The notes under the pieces are model-generated. The model saw nothing but the letters and a program-made list of their open reading frames with translations, was not told the origin of the DNA and searched no databases. A program made the position numbers and the translations under genes. DNA of 64,000 nt from Ceratotherium simum simum (taxonomy: Eukaryota; Chordata; Mammalia; Perissodactyla; Rhinocerotidae). The stretch is from NCBI RefSeq assembly GCF_000283155.1, contig NW_004454240.1, positions 3,569,781 to 3,633,780 of the forward strand, in the 5' to 3' direction. Shown here piece after piece: positions 48,121-59,089 of this stretch. The stretch's first letter is position 1. Every line of letters begins with the position of its first letter.

Positions 48121-48794
48121 AGTGTGCAGACAGAAAAAGATCAGGAGTTTCTGAGAGAAAAAGGGAATCATGTTGAAAGAGTGAAAAAGAGAGAGCCAGA
48201 GCCAAAAGGGAGATGGGAGCAGAAAGCTAGTTGCTGGGTGAGAAGTCAGGAGGTCTGAGAGGGGTGGTTTGGAGACAAGCTGCAAAGGCTACTGACAGGC
48301 TTTGTCCAGAAGCGAGGAGTCCTCAGCCATAAGTAGCCAGGGCAGAGCTCACTATCACCAGCACCCTCTCTGCTGAGCCTGCAGGATCTATGACCAGTCA
48401 TTGCCTTGCTATCTGAGGACAGGCCTGGAGAGACTTTTCGTCCTTTCATTGCTTGGTTTCTCTGCTTCCCCTCAGCCCCTAGTCAGCCCTGTGCCATAGA
48501 CCCAAGCCTGGGCCAGTCATGAGAGCACGTTCTTCACATTCCAGCCTCCCCCAGCCCTCTCAGCTGGGTGACACAGAGCCCTATTCACAGCCTGACCCTC
48601 CCTCCCTCCAGAGTGGGCTCTCACCGCCCCCAGGCCCAGCCCATGTTTTGCCAACACAGACTATGGCTACTGTAGGAAACAGGCTCCCCTGACCTCTCAG
48701 GAGTTGACTCCTCTGCCTCTTGGGTTCTCTCCACTGGAAGGGAGTGCAGTGGGTTTGGCCACTTGTACATGCATGAGTGTACATGTGTGTTCTA

Positions 48795-48910
48795 TGCACT
48801 CAGCCAACTTCTGCTAGGCTAGGCCTAGAACAAAGCTTGTGTTCTGCTGGACACAAGAGTGGATAAGACACAGGCTCAGTCCTTAGAGGAGCTCACGATC
48901 CAGCATGGAG
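48795..48910 (-). mobile_element. Short L2 LINE end
   Basis: GGACACAAGAGTGGATAAGACAC and CTTAGAGGAGCTCACGATCCAG match the L2 terminus in reverse. Confidence 0.6.
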
Positions 48911-48914
48911 ATAG

Positions 48915-50155
48915 CTGAGTACATGGCAGGTGGTGTGCAGGCTGGGGCTGGAATAAGCTTGCCACCATGTCCTAAATTGGAGCATTGGTTTCATGGTGCC
49001 ACTTTTAAACCCCATCCCACTGGCCTGGAAACATGTGCTCATGTTCAGAGTGTGATGTCTGCTGGGAGTGGGGTGCTGCAGCCCTGAGGGACACCAATCT
49101 CTTCCCTGGAAAGGGCAGAGGAGACCTGGTTTAGAGTAGGACTAACCGACACAAGCATTCCGGGCTTGACCGTATGCCTTTGACCAATTCTTTACTGGGC
49201 CTCAGACTTGTTGCCTATAATGATAGGTGGTCCCCTGACAATTCTTATCCTTCCATCACGAGGAAGAGGATGACGGACAATCCCAGCTGGGAAACGGCAG
49301 TGGAAGAAATTACTTCTAGAAGGTCTTTGCAGAACTCAGAGTCTGGGACAGCCTTTTGAGGAATCCTCAGAGGGTCTATCTCCCCTATCTCCCTTCTCTG
49401 AGGGTGCGAGCTATCCCATACTAGCTTGGAGGGCGGGGCCTCTCAGAAGGCCTGATTCTCCTTTCCTACCCACCAGGACTACCATGGTCTAATACTCATT
49501 CACCCACGCCCCAAGAGAGTACCTGATCTGTAGTCTCAGGAATGTTGATCTGCACATCATTTTATAACTCACCCCATGACAGAAATTCCTGCTGCCTTGG
49601 ACTCTTTTCACCTTAATTCCTTCCTGCCCGTCTCAGAGGACCTCCCTCCCTCACTCCTCACCTGGCCTGCAGGGCCACTCCAGGCCTAGCTTCTTGCCTT
49701 TGGACCCCTTTCCCCCAGCCTTCTCCAGCCTTGGGCCCTACTGTCCTCCCTGCCTCCACAGCAGGCGCGAGCTGGGCCAGGAAGGAGAGTGAGTGAGCAG
49801 CTGCAACCCCCAGGGGTTCTCTGGATATTCTCAGGAATGTCATATCCAAAAGACTTGACTTTCCCACCAACCAACAGGGACCCTCCTGCCAGAGCTTGGC
49901 AGTCCTTCCTGGAGAGAGGCCTTAGACAGGGTGAGTACAAGAAGGGACTGCAGGGGAGAGGCACAGTGGTTCCAGGGTGGAATGGAGCCTTGTTTCCAGA
50001 CTCTGAACTAATTTGACCAGCAGTGGGAGTAGGGGTGGGGATAGGAGAAGCAGGGAGAATCACCTAAACAACCCGCTCCCTGAGCCTCGGGTAGTGACAT
50101 CAGTGTTTCCTACTGTCTTTTTACTTCTGCAGGATGTTCCCAATCCTTGGCTCTC
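48915..50155. other. No gene recognised
   Basis: Unassigned sequence with moderately GC-rich parts near 49620-49950. No splice-bounded frame convinces me. Confidence 0.45.
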
Positions 50156-50159
50156 CTTA

Positions 50160-50400
50160 GGCAGGTAAAATGTCTCCTTATTTTATAGACAAGGAAACTG
50201 AGAGCACAAGCCACTGGAGCAACCAATCAACTATCCTCGAATTTAACTCAGATTTACTGAGGGCCTACTATGTGGCAGGCCCTTTCACATTGCCATCATT
50301 GCAATCAATTATGATGTAGGGAATATTTTCCCCATGTTGTAGATGAGGAAACTGAGGCTCAGAGAGGGGAAGAATAAGCAGACCCTGGGCTAGCAGATTG
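50160..50400 (-). mobile_element. MIR SINE, with a second copy's remnant
   Basis: TTATTTTATAGACAAGGAAACTGAG (50176-50200) and a fuller copy ATTTACTGAGGGCCTACTATGTGGCAGGCCC to GAGGAAACTGAGGCTCAGAGAGGGG both run minus. Confidence 0.7.
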
Positions 50401-51049
50401 GTGTTATGTTTGCAGCAGCTACTATATTATATCATTATACCACATTCTTTTCTCAAGCTCCCAGAATGACCCAGCCCACGGTAGAGGAAAGGCCAGGGAA
50501 AGTCAGCCCACGCCCATTTCCAGGGCCTCAAGCCCCATTCCCCAAGTGCAGGACTTCCTTTTTTCTGCCCCTTGGCAGCCCCAGCTCTGGAACTACTGGT
50601 CGAACTGGACTCCAAGGTCTCTGGACAGCAGCAGCAGCTGCTCAGGGGTGGACCAGAGGGGTGTGGTCACCCCCACTGTGAAACCTCTGACCCCACATCC
50701 TAGCACAGGCCGCCTAAGCTGCTGCTCCCTGTTATTGTTACTAGTGACTTGGAAATGCAGGCCAGGCCCTGGCTCCCAGAATTTCCCAAGCCTCCAGCTG
50801 TTCTCAGGCCTTAGAGGCCACTGGGAGGCCTGGCCTCCAGTGCAGGCTCATTTCCCTGAGCCTGGGCTCCTCTCCCCCTCCCCAGGGATCTTGAGTGGAA
50901 ATCACTGACATTTGGGAGCAGTTTTTTTTTTTCACTTGGCCTAGAAGTTCAGAGAAGTATACATATATGAAATATAATGAGAGTGCCAGAGCTGGGAGGA
51001 CTCAGAGATAAACCAATTTTCATTTTATAGGTGGAGAAACTGAGGCACA

Positions 51050-51305
51050 GATTACATAAACATAGTGAATAGAATATGGACTTTGTACCCAGATTACCTG
51101 GGTTTAAAACCCCAAGTTTATCACTTCATAGCTGTGTAAACTTGGATGTTTCCTAACCTTTCTGTGTTTCAATAAAATGAGGATGATAAGAATAATAGCA
51201 CTTGTCTTGCAGAGTTATTGTGATGGTGAAATGAGTTAATATATGTGAAGGGCTTGGAACAGTGTCTACCACATAGTACGTGCTCTATAAATGTGAACTA
51301 ATATT
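51050..51305 (+). mobile_element. MIR SINE, near full length
   Basis: AACATAGTGAATAGAATATGG, CCTGGGTTTAAAACCCC, CATAGCTGTGTAAACTTGG and ACATAGTACGTGCTCTATAAATG occur in order. A minus MIR stub precedes it (GGAGAAACTGAGGCAC). Confidence 0.8.
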
Positions 51306-51934
51306 AGTTCTAACTCTCTTTAGTGCTTTGGGGAAAAATAAACCTGGCTTTGCCAATCTGCAGGCTTTCCTACTTACTTCTGCCTCCACCAGACATATTG
51401 TTGGGTGTGTCCTTCACCCCCAGCAGCCCCTACTCATACTCCTTTTGGCACCAACGAAGCTGAAGACAACGTAAGAATGTGTGTCCAAGATATAAGTAAG
51501 AGTCGAAGCCTTGCTTTCTACTCCCCATCTCACCTCCCCAGCATCCATCCCCGTCTCTCCCACTCTCCAGAACAAATATTGTCCAATCTCAGATGACTCT
51601 TGAGCAAACTGCACCAATTGTGCTGAGATGGGGCAACTGGAGGAGAGAGACAAGTGTTAGGAGTTCAGATCAGACAAATTCTGAAGGTCCCTATCCCCTT
51701 CCCCAAGCTGGGCCCACTTTCAAGATTGTTCTGGCTATGCTGTTGCAAGAAGTACCCTGGACTCCAGTTGAGCCATCCCTCTGCCTTGAAGACTAGGCAA
51801 GATTACCATGCACTGGTCCTAGATAGACTAAGATTGTTAACTGAACAGTTTCATCTCCTGACATTTTCTGGACTGAATCAGTCATACCCACCAACAGGAC
51901 ACTTGAGGGTTGTGAGTGTGAAAAAACTCTCATT

Positions 51935-52085
51935 TTATATCCTCTAGATGGTCAGCTCCATGAGGGTAGGCACCTATAGCTATTTTGCTCACCATTATCT
52001 CTCTCCTCAGGGCCGAACACAGTGCCTGGCACATAATAGGCACTGAATAAATATTGCTTGGTTGAATGAGTGAAGGAATGAATTC
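51935..52085 (+). mobile_element. L2 LINE 3' terminus
   Basis: TGGTCAGCTCCATGAGGGTAGGC, ACACAGTGCCTGGCACATAATAGGCACTGAATAAATATTG and TTGAATGAGTGAAGGAATGAA are a clear L2 3' end. Confidence 0.85.
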
Positions 52086-52144
52086 TTCAAGGCTATTCCC
52101 AGCCTAAGAAAACCCTCCATTTCATTTAGGAAAACAATAAATAA

Positions 52145-52470
52145 ACATCTCAACAGGATTTGCCACCGTTATTTCATGTGATCCTCGCTACAGCCTTATG
52201 AGATAGGAATTACAGTTTTCCCCAGTGTACCAATAATAAAAATGGTTAATGCTCACCAACAACGTGCCAGGTACTTTTCTAAGTGCTTTATACATATTCA
52301 CTCATTTAAGCCTCATAACAACCTTATGAGGTGGGTACTATGTTTAGCTTCATTTTACTGAGCAGGAAACTAAAGCTCAGTGGGGTGAAGTAGCTTTCTC
52401 AAGGTCACACAACTAGGAAGTTGCAGCTCAGATAAGTGAAAGGCCTGACTCCCTGTCTTCTTACCCTAGA
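52145..52470 (-). mobile_element. MIR SINE inserted in another MIR
   Basis: A partial copy (TTATTTCATGTGATCCTCGC) is followed by a fuller one (AATGCTCACCAACAACGTGCCAGG, TAAGCCTCATAACAACCTTATGAGGTGGG, AGCTTTCTCAAGGTCACACAAC). Another fragment lies at 52690-52830. Confidence 0.7.
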
Positions 52471-53344
52471 TCTGATCTTTTCACTGCATCAAGGGCACCC
52501 AGGGCAAACTCTCACACACAAATTTCTAAGTCTCTCATTGTGGCCCCTTCTCCCATCACGATTCACCTCAAACTCTTACATCCAGGGCAAGTCCCCTGGC
52601 TCTGTGCCTCTTCCCTCTCCTGTATCCAACCTTACTCTTCCTTAAAGAAGCTTTCCTTCTCTTTTCCTCTGTAGATCATCCCTTCAGATTCTGATCCAAT
52701 TACGTATCTACCACATGCCAGGCTTGTATATACATCATTTTATTAGCAACTCAATTAAGTCTTATCCACTGAGGAGAGGTGGCAGAGGTAGGCATGACAT
52801 CCAGGTCAGTCGGACGACTCCATGTCCAGTGCTCTTTCTGCCATACCAAGGTTCCTTCTATTCTGAACTTGGAAATGCCTCCCAGAAAGCTTCCTAGATC
52901 ATCCAGAAACCAACTCACAACTCTATTTAAGTGCACCTGTGCCAAAAACCTTACCACAACCTATTCTTTTGCCTCAGCCCATAAATCTGTGCTTCACAGA
53001 TACATGGCATATGTCAGCATCTAGGCAATTTACAATTAGCCACACAGGAATAATCCACAGTGTGGATTTTTCACCCATGTCGAGAACCAGTACCCACCAC
53101 TCAACTGATACATTATTTGACTGGGCTGTGGAACAGAGAGGGACCTGGGGATGAAGCCTCTTTTTATGGAGTATAGGGCCTTGCCAAGTGGTTTTTTTCA
53201 TGACCTGGGAGTCTATGTCATAATTCGTCACTTTGGACCCAATAATTGAGAGGTGGCTGTATGTACAAATCTCAGATGTACACATGTACACTACCACTTA
53301 CACACACACACACTCAGGCTGATTAGGGGACCTACAGCAGTGTC

Positions 53345-53480
53345 CTGAGATGAAATAGGCTATCTGAGGAAGTGGTGAGCTCCACATCATTGGAGGTGTG
53401 CAACAGTGTCTGGCCATCCTCTTGGTGAGATGTGATAGAGAGGACTTCTACATGGAATGTGGGAATGGCATCCAGAAGTA
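53345..53480 (+). mobile_element. L3/CR1-type LINE tail
   Basis: GAGGAAGTGGTGAGCTCCACATCATTGGAGGTGTGCAACAG and ATGTGATAGAGAGGACTTC follow the L3 tail. A frame across it (53398-53889, 163 aa) is not a gene. Confidence 0.5.
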
Positions 53481-53754
53481 TTTGAGAGTTTCTATACATT
53501 CATATGCCCTCCTGAATCCTCTATACTCTCTCCTGCCCCTTCCACAACAAATGCATACTGCACGTGGCAAATTGGTCTTGCTTGGAATGACAAGGGCAAA
53601 GGTCTCGAAAAGTAGAGATATCCTGGAGGCTGGGAGTGGAACTGCCGAATCACCCAGTCATTGTCACACTTTCACCCCATATCCTGCCAGGCTGATTCCG
53701 GGCAAAGAATGGAAAGCTGCAAGCTGGCCTGGGGGCAGAGAGGGCCCAGAGTGT

Positions 53755-54200
53755 GAACAAGCACACGTGAGGATGTGTGCTCACACGAGCATGTGTCTGT
53801 ACATGAATACGAGCCTGTGGAGGGGGTGTGAACACAAACAGCCACATGAACAGGTGCCTAAGCAGCCAGGGATAAGAACAGCCACATGAAAGTCCCATGC
53901 ACACTATGGGAGGTCATTCACAGGAGAGGGTGCTTGAGAATGTGTCCTTGGGTGAACTCAGGAGCACCTTTGTGCACATATGCACTCATATGCATGACTA
54001 AATATGTGAGTGCAGTGACGGGGGAGAAGAGTGGTGTCCCTTGTTGGACCATGATTGGGTAGCTAGCCTCTACCAGGCGTCTCGGATTACAAGGGACTTT
54101 TCTGTCCATGATTTACTTTGCCTCCCATAGAAGCCCTGTGGGTAGGTAAGACAGGGTTATCACCACGTGCATCTATGTGTGCATGTGTGTGTGGCATGGA
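53755..54200 (+). repeat. Imperfect TG/CA-rich tract
   Basis: Repeated words such as CACACGTG, GTGTGTG, CATGTG and ACACAAACAGCC recur without a fixed unit. Dense segments lie at 53758-53830 and 54165-54195. It probably descends from a decayed TG microsatellite. Confidence 0.5.
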
Positions 54201-54324
54201 TATAGATGGCCCACCTGGTATTGCTGTTCGATTCTACCAAAGAAAGTTGTGTTTGGATTTTGCCACTGAACAAGTGGGGAGATTATGGTCTATTACATAG
54301 ACCATGTGTGGATCCTTCTGTGTC

Positions 54325-54600
54325 TTGACCCTCTGTGTGACCTTGGGCACATCTTGTCCCCTCTTTGGGCCTCAGTTTCCTCATCTGCAGTTTGGAGGGA
54401 GGAGGAGGGAGGGAGGAACAGATGACCTCTATGGGTCTTTCCATCTCTGACATTGTTTGACTACCTACCTATGTTATAAGAGGGAAGAACTGAGGTACAG
54501 CAGAAAATATTGACTCTCTCAAAGTCACCTAGAGATCATGGCTGAGATGGAGCTCCAGCCATATTCTCCACGTCCCAGGCCAGTGCACTCCAGGAACTGA
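54325..54600. mobile_element. Opposed MIR/MIR3 pair
   Basis: 54325-54460 is a plus-strand MIR3 (GTGTGACCTTGGGCACATC, GGGCCTCAGTTTCCTCATCTG, GATGACCTCTATGGGTC). 54475-54600 is minus-strand MIR (GAACTGAGGTACAGC, CTCAAAGTCACCTAGAG). Confidence 0.65.
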
Positions 54601-55169
54601 TATGGCCACCTGCTACAAAGAGAGTAAGTGAGAGAGGATCCATGTTCTGGGCACTCATTATATGCATAAAACCGTGCTAGCTGCTGGAAGGGGGCAAAAG
54701 GGCACATCAAAGAAACAGTCCTGTGTGTGTGCATGTGTGAGGGGGAGGCTGTGGGGGACTCATGTGCATGCTTGGTTGTGCTGAGAGGCCATGGATATCT
54801 TCCAAGCCCCCAGTGGCCTCCAAGGAAGACACATCAAACACGTATGAAACTATTTATACTGGGTTCATCTCACATCCAAACGTCTTGTTCCTTGGCTGCC
54901 CCTAACCCCAGTGCAGCTCAAAGCAATCTTGGGGCCTGGCTTGGCCTCTTGCCACCTCCCCAGTATCCCTGGCTTCTGGGGTGTCACCCTTCAGCTCCCA
55001 AATGGGTTGCTTCTGGTCATAGACTCAGGCAAGGCCAGAGTAGAGGGCAGAGGGGAGTTGTGGCAAAGGAGCACACCTTAACTCTGGAGTTTTCAAATAT
55101 GGAATAACCCTTGTTCTTTGCTTTGGCGCCCCTGATGTACAGTTCAGAAATCTACTTCCAACAAGTCCT

Positions 55170-55370
55170 GTGTGTTGACCACCTACTCCATGCAAGGCAC
55201 TTTAAAGACACCACCTCCCCGAATTCTCATGGGATCTCTGTGAGGCAGGCACTGATTAATGTCATTTTGCAGACAAGGAAACTGAGGGTCAGAGAGGACT
55301 TTCTCAAAGGCACGCAGCTAGTATTTGTTCATGTGTGTGTATGGGGGGTGGTGAAATTCAAACCTAAGCT
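55170..55370 (-). mobile_element. MIR SINE
   Basis: GACCACCTACTCCATGCAAGGCAC, GGGATCTCTGTGAGGCAGGC and CAGACAAGGAAACTGAGGGTCAGAGAGG in minus orientation. Confidence 0.75.
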
Positions 55371-55790
55371 TCTCTGCTTCCCTCCCCCCCTCCTCATACC
55401 TCTTCAGCTGGTGGAGCACTCCATATGTTGTGGGATGGTAGGCAGTTCAGTATCCTCATCAGGACCACAAGAAGGTTGAATAAGATGATCTGAAAGGGCC
55501 CTTTCAACTATGGCAGGCTCTGACACAGCCATGCTGCTCCCCATAGTCAGCTCTCGCACAGCCATGCAATTGCTCACAAGGGGGCCTGGCTCAGAGACAG
55601 AGGGTGGCTCAGAGCAGCCCACGCCCTTGACCCACCTTACAAGCCCAGATGGCCTGCCTAATCTGACTGGGGCCTCAATGCAGTAGCATTGGAAAAGGAG
55701 ACATGAAACTCAAGCGTGAGTATGGATCTGGCAGGCTGCCTCTTAGCCCTGAGATCTAACCATGTGCTGATTTATGTCTGCCACAGCCCT

Positions 55791-56165
55791 GTGTGTGTGC
55801 GTGCATGCACATGTGCCTTTGCACTGTGTGCATGCTTCTGTATGTCTACACAATTTTGCATATGTGCCTGGGTCTGTGTGTGCCTAGATGCTTGTGCTTG
55901 AGAGGGTATGTATTTGTGTGCATGTGTGCCTATCTCTGTATGTGCTTGGAGGCATATGTGTGAGTCTACATGCTTGTGGATATGCACTGCCTGTGTGTGC
56001 ATGTGCATTTGCATGTGTTTGTCTCTATGTGTGTATGTGTGTGTGGGCATGCTTGAATGGCATGTCTATGTATATGTGTGTGCAGCTGAGAGTGTACACA
56101 AATGCATGAGTACATCTTGTGTTTGCGAACACGCACATGAGTGAATGTATGCATGTGCACCAGTG
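55791..56165 (+). repeat. Long imperfect TG/TGCA-rich tract
   Basis: About 370 bases of degenerate TGTGTG, TGCATG and TGTGCC words without a constant period. Every frame gives Cys/Val (plus) or His/Thr (minus) rich translations, which are artefacts. Alternating purine-pyrimidine stretches can form Z-DNA. Confidence 0.85.
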
Positions 56166-56374
56166 TCTGGGGCCTAGGATACAGGTCCTTGACCTTTCTG
56201 GGGACTCCCCTACCCAAAAATTTCTAAGAAGCTGACATGGGTTGGGAGTGTTGCTGGGAGTCTGAGAGATTGGGGTAATGAGTGTAAAGGGATTTAAATC
56301 CAAGCCAAATACCCAGAATGGTTAACTAGGGTAGCGGATAGCGGTGCCAATCAGGCGTCAAACCTCACAGGCAC

Positions 56375-57240
56375 TTTCACTTCCCCCTTGCCCTGTCCTT
56401 ATCATTAGATCTGTCTCTCATTGTCTCCTCCCCACCCATCATCAGTGCCATCACAGCCACCTTCCTGGCCTCCACATCACTGCATGGGCCCTTCCACACC
56501 GTCTCCACCTGAGGCTGCTAGAGTGCTTTTCTTAAAATCATCCGTTTAATTACATCCCTACTTTACTGAAATCCCCCCATCCCCTAAAACAACAGTCCCC
56601 AGACATTGGAATTTCATGGATGGGGAGAACAGGTTTAAATAAATAAATGGAGGAACAATCAGAGAGTTGCAAATTTTTTATTTTGCTGAGGACAGACTTT
56701 TTAAAAAACTCTCACTCCTATTTCATAAAAGAAAGATCATTTGAACCCCACCCCCATAAGAAGAACATAACAATCTCCAAATAAGGAATAGTCCTTTAAG
56801 TTGAATTAATTTAGCTTTCTGAAAACTGCACTACATTATACCACTTCTCTCTCATTTTACCATAGATGGGTGAAAATCTCATTTGGGACCCCCACTAGGT
56901 GAGGACCACAAACCTATGGATCAATTCCAAACCCTATGGGAGGCAGCCCCTGGTTCCCCCTCTCTAACTGCTCTCTCCTCAAACCCTGCACTTGAGACAC
57001 ATCACAAAACCAGCCCCTCCCCAACCCACCATCACTTGACTGCCTCCAGACTTGCTCATGAAGTTTCCTCTGCCAGGCATTCCTGGAATGCCCTTCCCCC
57101 CTTTTTGGACTGACAAACTCTTCTCTTCCTTCCAGCCTCAGTCTCAGCCCAAATGTGACCTCCTGAGAAACCTTTCCAAGTCCCTCCCAGTGGAAGTAAT
57201 CTTTCCCTTCAAGGGTCCCAGCCTTACTTTCATCCTATCT
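56375..57240 (+). mobile_element. L2 LINE 3' region split by an AT-rich insert
   Basis: L2 sense text before (TTAATTACATCCCTACTTTACTGAAATCCCC) and after (CATTCCTGGAATGCCCTTCCC, CAGCCCAAATGTGACCTCCTGAG) flanks about 56590-56900. The insert begins AGTCCCCAGACATTGG, is AT-rich and is probably a decayed DNA transposon. Confidence 0.7.
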
Positions 57241-57289
57241 TCCAGGCAGACTAGTTGTTTAAAAGTCTTCCTGCGGGCTTGAACTGTGG

Positions 57290-57510
57290 GAAGCCACCTA
57301 GTGTCAAGAGGAGTATGGACTTAGGAGTTCAGATCCCAACTCTGCCAGTCATATCTGAGCGACCTTGTAAATATTTCTTAATTGTTCACACTGTCCTTTC
57401 ACCATCTACAAAAGCAGGAAAACAGTGGGCTGTGGTGAAGATTACCACTACAGTTAATGAATTGAAAGTGCCTATGTCTGGTACATAGCAGATAATAAAT
57501 AAACACCAGT
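57290..57510 (+). mobile_element. MIR SINE
   Basis: AAGAGGAGTATGGACTTAGGAGTTCAGATCCC, GAGCGACCTTGTAAATATTTC and CATAGCAGATAATAAATAAAC occur in MIR order. Confidence 0.7.
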
Positions 57511-57529
57511 TCCTGGGTTCTTGAGAGCA

Positions 57530-57785
57530 CAAATCATGCCCTACACATCCTTGCGGGTCCTGCTGTGCTCATGTACCCTGTGTCCAGGAGATAGTGGGCA
57601 CTCAACAGATATTTGACTGACTGACTGTCTAGCAGAGTGTCTAGCATATAGTAGGAGCTTGATAAAGATTTGTCACATTTCTTATGTCCTCTTTGAGGAC
57701 AGAAGCTACATCCCTTTTTGTCTTTGTGCAACTCCTATGGTGCCTAGCACAGAGTAGGTGGTTGATATATGTTGATGGAAATTAG
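57530..57785 (+). mobile_element. Two L2 LINE 3' termini in tandem
   Basis: AGATAGTGGGCACTCAACAGATATTTGACTGACTGACTG (57590-57630) is one end. GAGGACAGAAGCTACATCCC to TGCCTAGCACAGAGTAGG (57690-57770) is the other. Confidence 0.65.
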
Positions 57786-58140
57786 TAATAATCATAATAA
57801 TAGTTACCATTAACTTGTATGGATGCTACATGCTGGGCATCACATTAGGAACTTTACACACATTACCTCTTATATTTGCATACATTTAATATGTAAACAA
57901 TAACACCAACCTCATCACCCTGTAAGGTCGGTGTCGCTATTGTCTCCATTTTAAAGCTGAGGAAACTGAGGCTCAGAGAAGTTAAGAATCTTGCCTTTGT
58001 GGCGAGGCTGGGGAAGCAACAGAAGCAAGTTTTATGGAAGAGCCAGCTAGCCTACTTATTTTCGTGGGAAAGCAGCAGAAGCTCACAGAGCTGGTTAAGT
58101 GACAAAGGCAAGATTTGAACCCAAGCCTTTCTAGCTCCGG
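57785..58140 (-). mobile_element. MIR SINE with an internal duplication or insertion
   Basis: AATAATAGTTACCATTAACTTGTATGG to GCTGAGGAAACTGAGGCTCAGAGAAGTTAAG is MIR in reverse. After about 90 unrelated bases the B-box end appears (CAAGATTTGAACCCAAGCC). It ends 100 bases from the minus-strand exon at 58245, within that gene's first intron. Confidence 0.75.
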
Positions 58141-58244
58141 ATAGTCTCAGAAGCCCATCTGCCTTCCACCCAGCATGCAGTGGTCCTCAGCTGCCTCCTT
58201 CCTCCCTGAGTAGTGAGGTGAGCTGGGTGTGGGCAGCCACTTAC

Positions 58245-58289
58245 CTTCACTTTCCTGAAGCAAGCCGAGAAAACATCCAGCAGAGGCAT
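58245..58289 (-). CDS. First coding exon of an unrecognised minus-strand gene
   Basis: Read on the minus strand, an ATG in a strong context (CCACC before the ATG) opens 15 codons, MPLLDVFSACFRKVK. The exon then ends at GTGAAG followed by the consensus donor GTAAGT, so it ends in phase 0. The peptide has a hydrophobic start with a cysteine, followed by basic residues; a membrane-proximal, possibly lipidated N-terminus is a guess from this composition. The frame is open upstream to about 58466 without another in-frame ATG, which supports this start. The later exons should lie at lower coordinates; I could not identify them. I do not recognise the family and assign no function. The alternative is a chance ATG-donor pair, but the combined Kozak and donor quality argues against it. 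Confidence 0.55.
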
Positions 58290-58540
58290 GGTGGTGCGCA
58301 GGGAGCTGGCAGGGCCTGGCAGAACTCTGCTGGGCACGGGCCTCTCCCTCTTTAGGGACTTGGCTAGAGGGGACCCGGAGCACGGTGAGAGCCAGCCCTG
58401 GCCCTGTGCTCCATCAGCCAGCACCAAGAGGGGAGAGTCGGAGAGCAGCACTGGCCTGAGCTCCACTTGCCTCCACTCCAGGCGCCTTCCAGAAAGCCGA
58501 GGGAGGGAAGAAGAGAGGGAGGGAGGGAGAGACGCTAGCT
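58290..58540 (-). promoter_or_regulatory. Probable 5' UTR and promoter-proximal region of the 58.2 kb gene
   Basis: This stretch directly precedes the first coding exon on the minus strand. It is GC-rich but not a dense CpG island, and has a polypurine run (GAGG repeats on the plus strand at about 58500-58532) at its far end. I see no TATA box, and the transcription start cannot be placed from sequence. A short upstream ORF lies inside it. A modest promoter of this type often goes with tissue-restricted expression; that is inference. Confidence 0.35.
58364..58414 (-). other. Upstream ORF (16 codons) in the presumed 5' UTR
   Basis: On the minus strand an ATG at 58414 opens MEHRARAGSHRAPGPL and stops at TAG (58366-58364), 74 bases before the main ATG and in a different frame. 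If transcription starts upstream of 58414, this ORF would be translated first and could lower initiation at the main start. It is very basic and may be only a regulatory reading frame. It may also lie outside the mature transcript. Confidence 0.3.
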
Positions 58541-58964
58541 AAGGAGGAGGGATCAGGAGGCGGGTCACTGATTCAAACCCGGCACCGTTAACCAGTTGGC
58601 TGGGACTGGACAGCAATGCCAACTGATATTCCCTGAACATTACAGTTCCCAAGCTTGGAGTGTTCAGCCCGCCTGCCATCTCACTCACCAGTCCCATCAC
58701 CTGCACGCCGGCGTGCCTGCCTGCCTGCCTCCTGTTGAATGACACACCAGCTCTCCCTGGGGGCCTCTGAGTACAACCACAGACAGACAAGGGCTGTGGA
58801 AAGAGTGTCAAGGAAAACGGCCCAGGGAGGAGAGCCCTCAATCCCAGCAGGACCCAGGCAGGTGTGAAGGCAGTCGGTGAAAGGGGAAAAGCTGTGGCCT
58901 TAGGAAACATTCTCAGATGGGCGGCTCTGGGCCCTGGGTCACGGGGTGATTCTCCAATGCTGCT

Positions 58965-59085
58965 CTAAAGTTAGGAACTGTGACTCACTCTGGCACCTTG
59001 CAGAGGCCCCTTCCTTTCTGGGCCTCAGTTTTCCTGGCTGTACAATGAAAGGCAGGGTCACAGGTCTCTAAGTCTCAAGTCTAAT
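58965..59085 (+). mobile_element. MIR SINE fragment
   Basis: TTTCTGGGCCTCAGTTTTCCTGGCTGTACAATG is the conserved MIR core; the flanks are decayed. Confidence 0.5.
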
Positions 59086-59089
59086 GTAT

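Noticed and set aside
55716..56144. Cys- and Val-rich short frames, superficially like cysteine-rich secreted peptides
   Set aside because: They are translations of TG/TGCA repeats; the opposite strand gives matching His/Thr-rich frames.
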